From: Plotosus lineatus
Taxonomy: Eukaryota > Chordata > Actinopteri > Siluriformes > Plotosidae
DNA: 64,000 bases
Assembly: GCA_024760905.1 (NCBI GenBank)
Contig: CM045733.1
Location: 39,244,501-39,308,500 of the forward strand
Reading direction: 5' to 3'
In this document: positions 34,659-46,008 of the stretch, piece after piece
Numbering within the stretch: the stretch's first letter is position 1
Layout of the letters: every line of letters begins with the position of its first letter
Position numbers and translations under genes: made by a program
Notes under the pieces: generated by a model
The model's input: only the letters and a program-made list of their open reading frames with translations
Told to the model about the DNA's origin: nothing
Database searches by the model: none

Positions 34659-37399
34659 GGATTTACACTCGCGCGTGCAGATCGGAGTGCAACGGAGAGC
34701 AGTAAGAAGAAAGGAGGGGGCGTGGCGGTCTATGTGAATGAACGATGGTGCCACCCGGCCAACGTGCACGTGAAGGAGCAGCTATGCACGCGGGACCTGG
34801 AACTGCTCGCGGTGAGCGCGCGGCCATATTATCTACCGAGGGAGTTTTCACACGTGATTGTGTTTTGCGTGTACATTCCGCCCTCGGCTGATGCGGCGGC
34901 CGCGTGTGAGCGTCTACACAGCGCCGTTAATCAGACACAGACTCGTCACCCCTGCGCCATGATTCTGATCAGCGGGGACTTTAACCACGCCCCTCTCTCC
35001 GCCTCTCTTCCGACGTTCACGCAATACGTGAAGTGCGCCACAAGAGACAATAAAACACTGGACTTGCTGTATGCAAATGTGAAGGACGCTTGCAGCTCAT
35101 CCCCCCTCCCCCCACTGGGACGATCAGACCACAACCTGGTCTACCTGCTCCCCCAATACACACCCAGGGTGCGAAAGGAACCTGTGCAGAAGAGGTCTGT
35201 GAAAGTGTGGACCGAGGAGACCAATGAGAGGCTTAAGGACTGTTTCCAGACCACAGACTGGAGCATGCTCTGTCACTCCTTTGGTGATGACATCGACGGC
35301 CTCACACACTGTATCACTGATTACATGAACTTCTGCGTGGACAGCACCGTGCCAACACGGAGAGTACGGTGCTTCTCCAACAATCACCCGTGGGTCACCC
35401 CTGAACTTAAAGTCCTCCTGAACCAGAAAAAGAGGGCTTTCATCTCAGGGGATAGAGAGGAGCAGAAGAAGGTCCAGCGTGAACTCCAGTGGAGGATCAG
35501 GAGGGCAAAGAAGGACTATGGGAAGAAGCTGGAGAAGAAGCTGGCTCAGAAAAACGTGCGGGACGTCTGGAGAGGACTAAAAACCATGTCTGGATTTGGG
35601 CAGGGAGTCAGAGGGACAGCTGATGGTGACCAGCGCTGGGCGGATGAACTAAACTGTTACTTCAACAGGTTTGATTCTCCCCCCTCCCCCTCTGCCCCCC
35701 TCCCCGTTCCCCCCCTCTCCTCACACGTCTCTAGACCAGCAGACACCTCCCCCCCCCCCAGGCCAACTTCACTTGACTGCTACAGCCCGACAGACACATC
35801 CCCCTCCCTCTGCAGCCCACCCCAGCCCCCCCTCTCCCTCACATCAGACCAGGTGAGGAGACAGCTGAGGCGACTAAATCAGAGGAAATCTGAAGGACCA
35901 GATGGCATCAGCCCCAGGCTGCTGAGGACCTGCGCAGACCAGCTCTGTGAGGTACTATGCTACCTGTACAACCTGAGCCTCAGCCTGGAGAAGGTTCCCG
36001 TCCTGTGGAAGACCTCCTGTGTGGTTCCGGTTCCCAAAACAGCACAAGCGAAGGAACCGGCCCACTACAGACCTGTTGCCCTGACCTCCCACCTTATGAA
36101 GACCATGGAAAGGCTCCTCCTCATACACCTCCGCTCTATGGTGAGCCCCACCCTAGATCCGCTGCAGTTTGCCTACAGGCCCAACATTGGAGTAGAAGAC
36201 GCCGTCAACTACCTTCTGCAGTGGGCACTCACCCACCTGGAGATCGCTGGCAGCGCTGTGAGGGTCATGTTCTTTGACTTCTCCTGCGCCTTCAACACCC
36301 TCAGGCCAGCGCTTCTGCGGGGAAAGCTGGAGGACGTGGGAGTGGACGGGCATCTTGCTGCCTGGATCACTGACTACCTTACTAACCGTCCACAGTACGT
36401 GCGGCTACGCGGCTGTAAGTCTGCAGCACGGGGGCACCGCAGGGCACCGTCCTCTCACCCTTCCTTTTCAGCATTTATACCTCGGACTTTAGCTATAGCA
36501 CAGACAGCTGCCACCTCCAGAAGTTTTCGGACGACTCCGCCATCGTGGGCCGTGTGTCAGAGGGGAACGAGCTGGAGTACCGGTCGGTCATCGTTGACTT
36601 CGTGGACTGGTGTGAGCGCAACCACTTGTGCTTGAACACCAGGAAGACGAAGGAGATGGTGGTCGACTTCAGAAGAGGCACACTAACACACACACACACA
36701 CACAATCACGAGTGAACGTCCAGGGACAGGACATTGAGATAGTGAACAGTTTCAAATACCTGGGCGTTCACCTTAACAATAAACTGGACTGGTCCCACAA
36801 CACCAACGCCCTGTACAAGAAGGGCCAGAGTCGCCTCCACCTTCTGAGGAGACTCAGGTCCTTCGGAGTATGCAGACCTCTGCTCAGGACGTTTTATGGC
36901 TCTGTGGTAGGCTGTGCAATCCTCTACGCTGCCATCTGCTGGGCCACGGGCAGCACAGAGCGGGACAGAAAAAGACTGAACAAGCTGGTCAGGAGGGCCA
37001 GCTCTGTCCTCGGCTGCCCACTGGACTCTGTGGAGGAGGTGAGTGAGAGGAGGATGGTAGCAAAGCTCACATCCATCATGAACAACAGCTCTCACCCACT
37101 TCACCAGACTGTAGAGAAGCTGAGTAGCTCCTTCAGTGGACGACTGAGACATCCTCAGTGCAGGAAGGAGCGCTACCGCAGGTCGTTCATTCCCACCGCT
37201 GTCAGACTGTACAACGCCACTTTGTAACTGTCTGTGAAAATACCGGTTATGTGCAATAAAAACCCCGTGCACTTTAATCAACCACATCTACCCCACTGCC
37301 TGTGAACCATATCAACCCATCTACTCTGCCCTCAGATACATTACACTTTAATATAGGCCAGTCTATAAAGTCATTCCCTTATTTTCTTTTATTGTTTAT
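34659..37399 (+). mobile_element. L2-type LINE (5' segment), inserted in copia RT
   Basis: Plus-strand LINE, 5'-truncated inside the endonuclease: KKKGGGVAVYVNERWCHPA, then CVYIPPSADAAAACERL, ISGDFNHAPLSASLPTF, CATRDNKTLDLLYANVKDA and LGRSDHNLVYLLPQY. Linker and RT follow (KSEGPDGISPRLLRTCADQL, KEPAHYRPVALTSHLMKTME, MFFDFSCAFNTL). A frameshift near 36420-36440 moves the catalytic region to another frame (FSDDSAIVG). The thumb continues as VNSFKYLGVHLNNKLDWSHN to a stop near 37227 (RLYNATL). The 3' UTR is interrupted at 37400 by Rex3 and resumes at 42280-42415. Confidence 0.9.
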
Positions 37400-37412
37400 T
37401 AATTTATACTAT
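37400..37412. repeat. Target-site duplication of the outer Rex3 (left)
   Basis: TAATTTATACTAT, repeated exactly at 42267-42279. It brackets the Rex3 complex 37413-42266 and lies in the L2 3' UTR. Confidence 0.88.
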
Positions 37413-37821
37413 CTCGGGGTTGGACGAGATCCGCCCGGAATACCTCAGGACTCTGGATGTTGTAGGACTGTCTTGGTTGACACGTCTCTGCAACATCGCG
37501 TGGTCATCGGGGGCTGTACCTCTGGATTGGCAAACTGGGGTGGTGGTCCCAATTTTTAAGAAGGGGGACCGGAGGGTGTGTTCCAATTATCGGGGAATTA
37601 CACTCCTCAGCCTACCTGGTAAAGTCTATGCAGGGGTACTAGAGAGGAGGATCCGACCGATAGTCGAACCTCGGATTCAGGAGGAACAATGTGGTTTTCG
37701 TCCTGGCCGCAGCACTCTTGACCAACTCTATACGCTCCACAGGATTCTGGAGGGGGCATGGGAGTTTGCCCAATCTGTCCACATGTGCTTTGTGGATTTG
37801 GAGAAGGCTTTCGACCGTGTC
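37413..37821 (+). mobile_element. Outer Rex3 (5'-truncated), left part
   Basis: Begins within the RT coding region: LDEIRPEYLRTLDVVGLSWL, then PLDWQTGVVVPIFKKGDRRV, CGFRPGRSTLDQLYTLHRIL and MCFVDLEKAFDRV. It breaks at 37821 where a second Rex3 is inserted, and continues at 41150. The block TTGGCAAACTGGGGTGGTGG matches, from memory, a site used to amplify Rex3 in fishes, as does CAAGGCTGTCCTTTGTCACC at 41349-41368. Rex3 belongs to the RTE clade. Confidence 0.88.
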
Positions 37822-40800
37822 GTGCTTATCGTGGTGGAGGGGTTTGCGTGACCTAATGATCCTAGGAGCTATGTTGTCGGGGGCAAATGCCCCTGGTAGG
37901 GTCACCCAAGGCAAACAGGTCCGGGGTGAAGGTCCAGACAAAGTGCGATTCAAAACAAACCCCTATGACACATGAGACAACATAGGGATCAGTCTCCCTT
38001 GCCCGGACGCGGGTCACCGGGGTTCCCTCCTGGAGCCAGGCCCAGGAGGGGCTCAAGGCGGCGCCTGGTGGTCGGGCTTATGCCCATGGAGCCTGGCCGG
38101 GCCCAGCCCGAAAAGGAGACATGGGTCCGCCCTCCCATGGACCCACCACCCGTGGGAGGAGTTTTAGGGTCGGGTGCAGTGTGAGTTGGGTGGCAGCCAA
38201 AGGCATGGGTTCTGTCGGACTGATCCTCGGCTGCTTACTCTGACCTTCGGGACATGGAATGTCACCTCTCTGGCGGGAAAGGAGCCTGATTTGGTGCGTG
38301 AGGTGGAGAGATACCGACTAGATATAGTCGGGCTCACCTCAACGCATAGCTTGGGCTCTGGAACCATCCATCTCGAAAGAGGCTGGACCTTCTTCTATTC
38401 TGGAGTTGCTCATGGGGAGAGGCGGCGAGCCGGTGTGGGTATTCTTGTTGCCCCCCGTCTCCGTGGCCCGATGGTGGGGGTCTCCCAGTTGACGAAAGGG
38501 TAGCTTCCCTCCGTCTTCGGGTGGGGGGACGGGTCCTGACTGTTATTTGTGCTTATGCACCAAATGACAGTTCAGAGTACCCACCCTTTTTGGAGTCTTT
38601 GGGGGGGGTGTTGGAGAACGCTCCCTCGGGAGACTCGCTCGTTGTCTTGGGAGACTTCAACGCCCATGTGGGCAATGATAGTGTGACCTGGAAGGGTGTG
38701 ATCGGTAGGTACGGCCTCTCCAGTCTGAATCCGAATGGTGTGTCGTTGTTGGACTTCTGTGCTCGTCATAGTTTGTCTATCACGAACACCATGTTCGAAC
38801 ATAAGGGTGTCCATAAGTGCACTTGGCACCAGGACACCCTAGGTCGCAGTTCGATGATTGACTTTGTAGTCGTGTCATCGGACTTGCGACCATATGTTCT
38901 GGACACTCCGGTGAAGAGAGGAGCTGAGCTGTCTACTGATCACTACCTGGTGGTGAGTTGGCTTCGTGGTGTGGGAGGTTGCCTTCCAGACCTGGCAGGC
39001 CCAAGCGTGTGATCAGGGTCTGCTGGGAACGTTTGGCGGAGCCCCTGTCCGAGGCCTTTAACTCCCACCTCCGGCAGAGCTACAACCACGTTCCGGAGGA
39101 GGCGGGGGACATGGAATCCGAATGGGCCATGTTTCGTGCCTCCATTGCTGAGGTGGCAGCCCATAGCTGTGGCCGTAAGGTCGTCGGTGCTTGTCGTGGC
39201 GGTAATCCCCGAACCCGGTGGTGGACACCTGCGGTGAAGGAGGCCGTCCAGCTGAAGAAGGAGGCCTATCGGGTTTTATTAGCCTGTGGGACTCCTGAGG
39301 CAGCAAACGGGTACCGGCAGGCCAAACGAGCTGCTGCCGAGGCTGTCGCAGATGCAAAATCTCGGGCGTGGGAGGAGTTCGGTGAGGGCCTGGAGACTGA
39401 TTATCGGTTGGCCTCAAAAAGGTTCTGGGCCACCATCCGACGCCTCAGGAGGGAAGCAGTTCTTCACAAACACTGTTTACGGTGGAGGTGGGGAGCTGCT
39501 TACCTTGACTGGGGATGTTGTTGAGAGGTGGAGGGAATACTTTGAGGACCTTCTCAATCCCACCAACACGCCCTCCGTGGAAGAGGAAGACCCTGGGGGT
39601 TCGGGTGAGGGTCCGCCCATCACTGGAGTGGAGGTCACTGAGGTTGTTAAAAAGCTCCTTAGTGGTCGAGCTCCGGGGTTGGACGAGATCCGCCCGGAAT
39701 ATCTCAGGGCTCTGGATGTTGTCGGACTGTCTTGGTTGACACGTCTCTGCAACATCGCGTGGTCATCGGGGGCTGTACCTCTGGATTGGCAAACTGGGGT
39801 GGTGGTCCCAATTTTTAAGAAGGGGGACCGGAGGGTGTGTTCCAATTATCGGGGAATCACACTCCTCAGCCGACCTGGGAAAGTCTATGCAGGGTACTAG
39901 AGAGGAGGATCCGACCGATAGTCGAACCTCGGATTCAGGAGGAACAATGTGGTTTTCGTCCTGGCCGCAGCACTCTTGACCAACTCTATACGCTCCACAG
40001 GATTCTGGAGGGGCATGGGAGTTTGCCCAATCTGTCCACATGTGCTTTGTGGATTTAGAGAAGGCTTTCGACCGTGTCCCTCGAAAGATCTTGTGGGGCG
40101 TACTCGAATGCGGCGTTCGGATCCGTTGCTCTGAGCTATTCGGTCGCTGTATCACCGGAGCCAGAGTTTGGTCCGTATTGGTAACAGCAGGTCGGATTCG
40201 TTTCCAGTGGGAGTTGGAGTCCGCCAAGGCTGTCCTTTGTCACCGATTCTGTTCATAATTTTCATGGACAGAATTTCTAGGCGCAGTCGAGGCGATGAGG
40301 GGTTCTGGTTTGGTGGCCATCGGATATCGTCTCTGCTTTTTGCGGATGATGTTGTCCTTTTGGCTTCATCAAGTCGGGCCCTCCAGCTCTCATTGGAGCG
40401 ATTCGCAGCTGAGTGCGAAGCAGCCGGGATGAAGATCAGTACCTCCAAGTCCGAGGCCATGGTTCTCAGTCGGACAATGGTGGAATGCACCCTCCGGGTC
40501 GGGAATGAGGTCCTGCCCCAAGTGGAGGAGTTTAAGTATCTTGGGGTCTTGTTTACGAGTGAGGGAAGGATGGAGCGAGAGATCGACAGACGGATCGCTG
40601 CAGCCTCTGCTGTTAAGCGGTGCCTGTACCGGTCTGTCGTGGTGAAAAAGGAACTGAGCCGCAAGGCGAAGCTCTCAATTTACCAGTCGATCTACGTTCC
40701 AACCCTCACCTATGGTCACGAGCTTTGGGTAATGACCGAAAGAACAAGATCACGGATACAAGCGGCTGAAATGAGCTTTCTTCGCCGGGTGGCGGGGTTC

Positions 40801-41149
40801 TCCCTTAGAGATAGGGTGAGAAGCTCCGCCATCCGGGGAGAGCTCGGAGTAGATCCGCTGCTCCTCCGCATTGAGAGGGGCCAGTTGAGGTGGCTCGGGC
40901 ATCTGGTCAGAATGCCCCCCGGACGCCTCCCTGGTGTGGTGTTTCGGGCATGTCCAACCGGGAAGAGACCCCGGGGTCGACCTAGAACACGCTGGAGGGA
41001 CTATGTCTCTCGGCTTGTCTGGGACCGCCTCGGTGTCCCCCCGGGAGAGTTGGAGGAAGTAGCTCAGGAGAGGGATGTCTGGACCTCTTTGCTAAGGTTG
41101 CTGCCCCCGCGACCCGACCCTGGACTAAGCGGAAGAAGATGAGATGAGA
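37822..41149 (+). mobile_element. Inner Rex3, apparently near full length (3.3 kb)
   Basis: Inserted in the outer Rex3 with a perfect 46-bp duplication (37776-37821 and 41150-41195). The 5' leader (37822-38230) is followed by endonuclease ([77 protein letters not shown]), linker, RT (GRAPGLDEIRPEYLRALDVV; MCFVDLEKAFDRVPRKILWG; RQGCPLSPILFIIFMDRISR; FADDVVLLASSSRALQLSLE), thumb and tail to PDPGLSGRR. The 3' end is a GATGAGATGAGAT repeat typical of Rex3. Frameshifts near 38505, 39000, 39500, 39895 and 40090-40200 disable it. Confidence 0.9.
40168..41142 (+). pseudogene. Inner Rex3 RT/C-terminal open frame
   Basis: The longest intact stretch of the inner Rex3, a 324-codon frame. It contains GVGVRQGCPLSPILFIIFMD, the catalytic SSLLFADDVVLLA, KISTSKSEAMVLSRTMVE, FKYLGVLFTSEGRMEREIDR, the thumb YVPTLTYGHELWVMTERTRS and the conserved C-terminal RWLGHLVRMPPGRLPG with a TRWRDYVSRLVWD tail. 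The upstream RT and the endonuclease lie in other frames, so the complete polyprotein is not encoded. Confidence 0.88.
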
Positions 41150-42266
41150 TGTCCACATGTGCTTTGTGGATTTGGAGAAGGCTTTCGACCGTGTCCCTCG
41201 AAAGATCTTGTGGGGCGTGCTCCGAGAGTACGGCGTTCCGGATCCGTTGCTACGAGCTATTCGGTCGCTGTATCACCGGAGCCAGAGTTTGGTCCGAATT
41301 GCTAACAGCAGCTCGGATTCGTTTCCGGTGGGAGTTGGAGTCCGCCAAGGCTGTCCTTTGTCACCGATTCTGTTCATAATTTTTATGGACAGAATTTCTA
41401 GGCGCAGTCGAGGCGATGAGGGGTTCTGGTTCGGTGGCCATCGGATATCATCTCTGCTTTGCGGATGATGTTGTCCTTTTGGCTTCATCAAGTCGGGCCC
41501 TCCAGCTCTCATTGGAGCGATTCGCAGCTGAGTGCGAAGCAGCCGGGATGAAGATCAGTACCTCCAAGTCCGAGGCCATGGTTCTCAGTCGGACAATGGT
41601 GGGATGCACCCTCTGGGTGCGGGATAAGGTGCTGCCCGAAGTGGAGGAGTTTAAGTATCTTGGGGTCTTGTTTACGAGTGAGGGAAGGATGGAGCGAGAG
41701 ATCGACTGACGGGTCGCTGCAGCCTCTGCTGTTAAGCGGTGCCTGTACCGGTCCGTCGTGGTGAAAAAGGAGCTGAGCCGCAAGGCGAAGCTCTCAATTT
41801 ACCAGTCGATCTACGTTCCAACCCTCACCTATGGTCACGAGCTTTGGGTAATGACCGAAAGAACAAGATCACGGATACAAGCGGCTGAAATGAGCTTTCT
41901 TCGCCGGGTGGCGGGGTTCTCCCTTAGAGATAGGGTGAGAAGCTCCGCCATCCGGGAGAGCTGGGAGAGGATCGGCTGCTCCTCCGCATTGAGAGGGGCC
42001 AGTTGAGGTGGCTCGGGCAGCTGGTTAGAATGCCCCCCGGACGCCTTGCTGGTGTGGTGTTTCGGGCATGTCCTACCGGGAAGAGACCCGGGGTCGACCT
42101 AGAACACGCTGGAGGGACTATGTCTCTCGGCTTGTCTGGGACCGCCTCGGTGTCCCCCCGGGAGAGTTGGAGGAAGTGGCTCGGGAGAGGGATGTCTGGA
42201 CCTCTTTGCTAAGGTTGCTGCCCCCGCGACCCGACCCCGGACTAAGCGGAAGAAGATGAGATGAGA
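41150..42266 (+). mobile_element. Outer Rex3, right part with GATGA tail
   Basis: Starts with the second copy of the 46-bp duplication and continues the RT (VPRKILWGVLREYGVPDPLL, RQGCPLSPILFIIFMDRISR) through the thumb to PDPGLSGRR, ending GAAGATGAGATGAGAT at 42267. A one-base loss near 41455 breaks the FADD frame, and a stop is present at 41707. It is very similar to the inner copy, so both insertions are recent. Confidence 0.9.
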
Positions 42267-42279
42267 TAATTTATACTAT

Positions 42280-42415
42280 TTATGTATCTATTTATTTATT
42301 TACTTATATAATATATCTGTATCTATTTTTACACCCCCTACTGATGGTACCTCAAGAGCCTGTAACAGTGAATTTCTCCATTGTGAGATTAATAAAGCTG
42401 TATCTTATCTGTATC
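42280..42415 (+). mobile_element. L2-type LINE, 3' end
   Basis: Continuation of the LINE at 34659-37399 after the Rex3 complex: AT-rich 3' UTR, AATAAAGC, and a terminal TATCTTATCTGTATCTT repeat, typical of L2-like tails. It ends where copia sequence resumes (TTGC shared with 34655-34658). Confidence 0.8.
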
Positions 42416-42419
42416 TTGC

Positions 42420-42663
42420 CTGGTCTTTTCATATCATTGGGTGGTCTCAGGAACACATCTCGCTAAATCGCTTGATCCTGCAAAAAAGCAGTCTTAATAT
42501 CCATCGACTGTGGTGACCATTTTCTACCAGCCATAATGGAATAGACAGTCCTCAGTGATTCATTCGAACATGTTGGAGCATCTTTCTGGATCCCTGACGA
42601 TGGCTTCTCAAACCCTCTGGCAACTTGTCTCGCCTTTCTCTTCATTCCATGTTTATCTTTCAT
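42420..42663 (-). pseudogene. Ty1/copia reverse transcriptase, 5' half
   Basis: Minus strand: KARQVARGFEKPSSGIQKDA, PTCSNESLRTVYSIMAGRKW and MDIKTAFLQDQAI, then a stop, RDVFLRPPNDMKRPG. These are the N-terminal fingers and the first catalytic Asp (DIKTAFL) of a copia RT. The remainder is at 34290-34654; the frame across the LINE insertion point is continuous. There is an in-frame stop at about 42465. Confidence 0.87.
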
Positions 42664-42687
42664 GGTACAAACCCACCTTGTCAGTAT

Positions 42688-44050
42688 TCACTTCTGTCCT
42701 TCATATTCTACCTCTATGTACACAGCATTTTTTTTCCAGCTGTCCATCTCTCTCTGTTTTGCCTCATCCCATAATGAATGCTGAACAACTAACACTGTTT
42801 GTTCATTGTCAGTCAAACCTTGTGTGTCTGTTTCTCTCCTTACTTCCAAGTAATTTCTCTTACTTGTATCAATTGATTGCTGAACTCCCTGATACTGGAT
42901 TGGTTTTAAGAATTCCATATTAAACCAGTCTTTGTTACCACCTGTTGCTTTTCCAGTTCTTCCAAGAACTCTTGCCTCCATCTTTTCTTCAGTTTCAATG
43001 TTTGTGTATGCTACAGTATCATCCTTGTTTAACTTTGGAACAACTCCATGCAGTGCATTGTTCTTCATTGCTTGTCTGCCTGGTTCCTGGTGCTCTTCTT
43101 CAGAGTCCCCAGCGTCGGTATCTGCGGCGATTACTTCCTCTTCTTCAGTGTCTACTGTGTCTTCTTTCTGTTCATGAGCTGGCACACTTGTTTGCTGATC
43201 TGTCTCTGTTGTCATGCCACTATTCGCTCCTTGTTCACTGGTCGAATCAGGATCAGACACTCTTCTCATTCTGCTGTGATGAACATGGATTACCAGTCCA
43301 CCTTGTCTGAGAAAAAACACCACCCCATCCTGGCCAATAACGATTGCTGGTCCCTTCCAAGTGTTTTGTTCTGGGTGCTTAAAGTATACTCTCTCTCCTG
43401 TGTAAAATGGTCCATCTGTTGTCCTAATTTGTTTTCTGAGAGCTCTCTTTATCTTCTCACTGCTTTCTGCCTTTGTGAAAGCTTGTCTCATCCTGTGTAG
43501 GGTATTGAGGTGTTTGCCCACTGTCTCACTAGTGGTTTCCCCTTCTAGAGCTGGTGGCTTGGCAATCAAGGATGATGGGAGGTTCGGATTTCTTCCATAT
43601 ACCAGTTGGAAGCTACTAAATCCATTCATGTTGATCATGGAATTCTTGGCACTGAGTGCCCAACTCAAGGCAGTGTCCCAGTCACATTCACTGTCGTCTC
43701 TAGCTTTCAGCATCATGTTCGTTAGCGTCTGGTTATGTCGTTCCACTACACCGTTTGACCATGGACTGTAGGCTGGAGTTGTCTTGATGGTAATGTTGAA
43801 CAAATGGCACATCTCATGTACCTGATGATTATTGAATTCCCCACCATTGTCTGACAATATCTTCTGTGGCGCCCCATGAACGCTTACCCAACTCTGCATG
43901 AATGCTTGCACAAAAGTCTCTGCTCTTTTGTCAAGGCTGAAGGATGATTGCCCCTACACTGTACCTTGTAAAGTGATCAATGATATGTAAGTAGTACACA
44001 TTGCTCTGAAGTTCATGTAGGTCAACAGCCACTACTTCATTAAATTATTT
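42688..44050 (-). pseudogene. Ty1/copia integrase and downstream linker
   Basis: Open frame 42688-43911 with IN catalytic residues: second D in KILSDNGGEFNNHQVHEMCH, E in SPWSNGVVERHNQTLTNMML. The first D lies upstream near 44010 in VAVDLHELQSN, separated by a frameshift around 43930-43950. C-terminal to the core is a chromatin/tether-like region (FKHPEQNTWKGPAIVIGQDG, then VIHVHHSRMRRV) and a long acidic linker (DTEEEEVIAADTDAGDSEEE) that leads to the RT. The GKGPxVIxxDG-type block is like GalEa-clade copia elements, though I could not verify this. Confidence 0.87.
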
Positions 44051-44784
44051 TGCCCATGGGATGGAAACAGTAGGCCTAGCTAGTGTTTTGGCATATCTCT
44101 TGCACACATCACAGTCCCTAACTACTTTGTCTATAACTTTCTCAATGTCACTTGACTTCATTTCACCCGAGTTTCCAATCAATCTTGTTAAGTTCTCTGC
44201 TGAACAATGTCAAAATTGTTTATGTAACTTCTCTACTTCTGGTTTGAGTTTATCCTCATCAGTTGCCAATAACACTCCTTCAGGGCTTTCCGTGTCTATT
44301 CCTTCTCCTTCTTTTTCCAGAATGTTTACACAATAATGTCCTGTTGATGTCAACTGTAGTTGAATGTCTTCACCAAACATTGAAGCTTGATCCTCCATAA
44401 TATTCAACTTGGTCTGTGCCTTCTTTAATGATGGCCTGCTGAGAAGCAGCAGTATATCCACATCCACTACATCTGTTTCTATGTTGCATTTGGTACTTAC
44501 GATTACAGCTGGGATAGATGCCTCAAACATAGACTTGTGAATTTCCCCACTGCCAAACTTGTAATTCCTCTCTCCCTTTAAAGTCTTGATATTTTCCCTA
44601 TCTTCATTTGAAAGAGTTTTGATGAAATTATCATACCACAACTTTCCGCATACAGTTTGAGTGCAACCGGTATCAATGACCGCACACCCACTTGCCTCAC
44701 TTATAAGAATCTGGTTGAGTCTTTTTCTTTCTTTTGTGAATAATGTCAATTTTACATGTTCAAAGTCTTCCTGTTTTTTCTGAG
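44051..44784 (-). pseudogene. Ty1/copia protease and GAG-pre-integrase region
   Basis: Minus strand: LNQILISEASGCAVIDTGCT with QTVCGKLWYDNF is the retropepsin active site (DTG). After a stop near 44208 come LHKQF, HCSAENLTRLIGNSG and VRDC, corresponding to the HHCC zinc finger of the integrase N-terminus with the C residues partly blurred. It is cut at 44785 by Tigger E; the gag part continues at 45577. Confidence 0.83.
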
Positions 44785-44786
44785 TA

Positions 44787-45575
44787 CAGTAAAACCTCCG
44801 CTGACGAACGCTTAAGCTCACGAACTTTTCGCCTCAAGAACATTAAATTTGCGAGCATATAGTCTCTGCTGACGAACTAGTTTTCGGTGGATGAATCAAA
44901 CCACGCGGTCGAACAGCGCCACGGTGGCGGCCACGAGAAGCTGACGCACGCTCATGGCGTCACAGTTCGTCACCCCCTTTCTTTGAATGCGGAAGTGGTT
45001 TGTGTTTGATAGACATTTTGGACCATATTGAGTGTACTTTTGCTATTATGGGACCGAAAAAGACCCCACCACAGGCGGAGATCATTGAAAAACACGAACG
45101 AGGTGTGCGTTTGTGTGACTCAGCATCCCAGTACCAGTACGCTAAGTCTACCATTGCTCCCATCCTTAAGAACAAGGAAGCTATTAAGGGTGCGTGTGTG
45201 GCTAAGGGTGTTTCCAAACAGTAGGCGTTTCCAAACTCTCCTTCCAAACAGTAAGTCCCTCCCTCCCTCCTCCCCCCACTCCATTCCATCGAGCCATCAA
45301 CTACCATCACAAAGGTAAATAAAACGACTTTATTATACAGTACAGTTTATTTCTTTAATTACAATACAATAGCACATTTATTATACATAAAATAAGGTAT
45401 ATTTTTGTGTAGTTTTAAGGCTTATTTAGTAGAAAATTACGTTTTATGGGGACCTGGGAACGGATTATTCTCATTTTAATGGTTTCTCATGGGAAATAAA
45501 TGTTCGGAAGACGAACTTTTCGCCTTACACACACTTTCTGGGAACCAATTATGTTCGTGAGCAGAGGTATCACTG
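44787..45575 (+). mobile_element. Tigger-like non-autonomous transposon E (789 bp)
   Basis: Near-identical sister of transposon D (16503-17285): left TIR CAGTAAAACCTCCGCTGACG at 44787, right complement ending GTATCACTG at 45575, TA flanks (44785-44786, 45576-45577). The same truncated MGPKKTPPQAEIIEKHERGV start is present. It is inserted between the gag zinc knuckle and the protease of the copia element. Confidence 0.9.
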
Positions 45576-45576
45576 T

Positions 45577-45935
45577 ATTTTCTTCCTGTTTATTTGGACA
45601 ATTCCTTGCCCAGTGGAATGTTGATCCACATATCATGCATCTTGAAACTTTCCCATACCTATTGAGAGGATTTGTCCCAGTGGTCTCTTGTAAGTTCTGT
45701 CCTGTTTTGTGTACATGACATTTTCTTGCTTTATGTGTACAGTGTTATCTGATGAACTAGGAGATGTCCTAACATCACAAAAAATTATTCTCAGGGAAGT
45801 TTTCATCGTCTCATATGTCCTATCAGTTGTAGCAGTCAACGCTAACTGTCTATCTCGCTTGTTCAAATTTGTTGAGTCAAGTAGCTTGAAAGCTAAAACA
45901 GCATCAGGAAATTTTAAGTTTTAAGGCAGCTAAGC
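45577..45935 (-). pseudogene. Ty1/copia gag C-terminal part with zinc knuckle
   Basis: Minus strand: RDRQLALTATTDRTYETMKT and SLRIIF (capsid-like end), HIKQENVMYTKQDRTYKRPL, then a CCHC knuckle C-x2-C-x4-H-x4-C (CMICGSTFHWARNCPNKQEE near 45636-45579). The protein continues across the Tigger E insertion into the protease. The 5' end of gag and the LTR are not recognised. Confidence 0.8.
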
Positions 45936-46008
45936 TAGTAAACATATTTGTGAACATTAGCAGTTTGTGCTCAGCAATGGTGTTAAATGTTTATTCCAGT
46001 TATTTACA

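Noticed and set aside
37413..42266. Simple tandem duplication of one Rex3
   Set aside because: The exact 46-bp duplication at both junctions and the GATGA tail at the inner 3' end fit insertion of one Rex3 into another.
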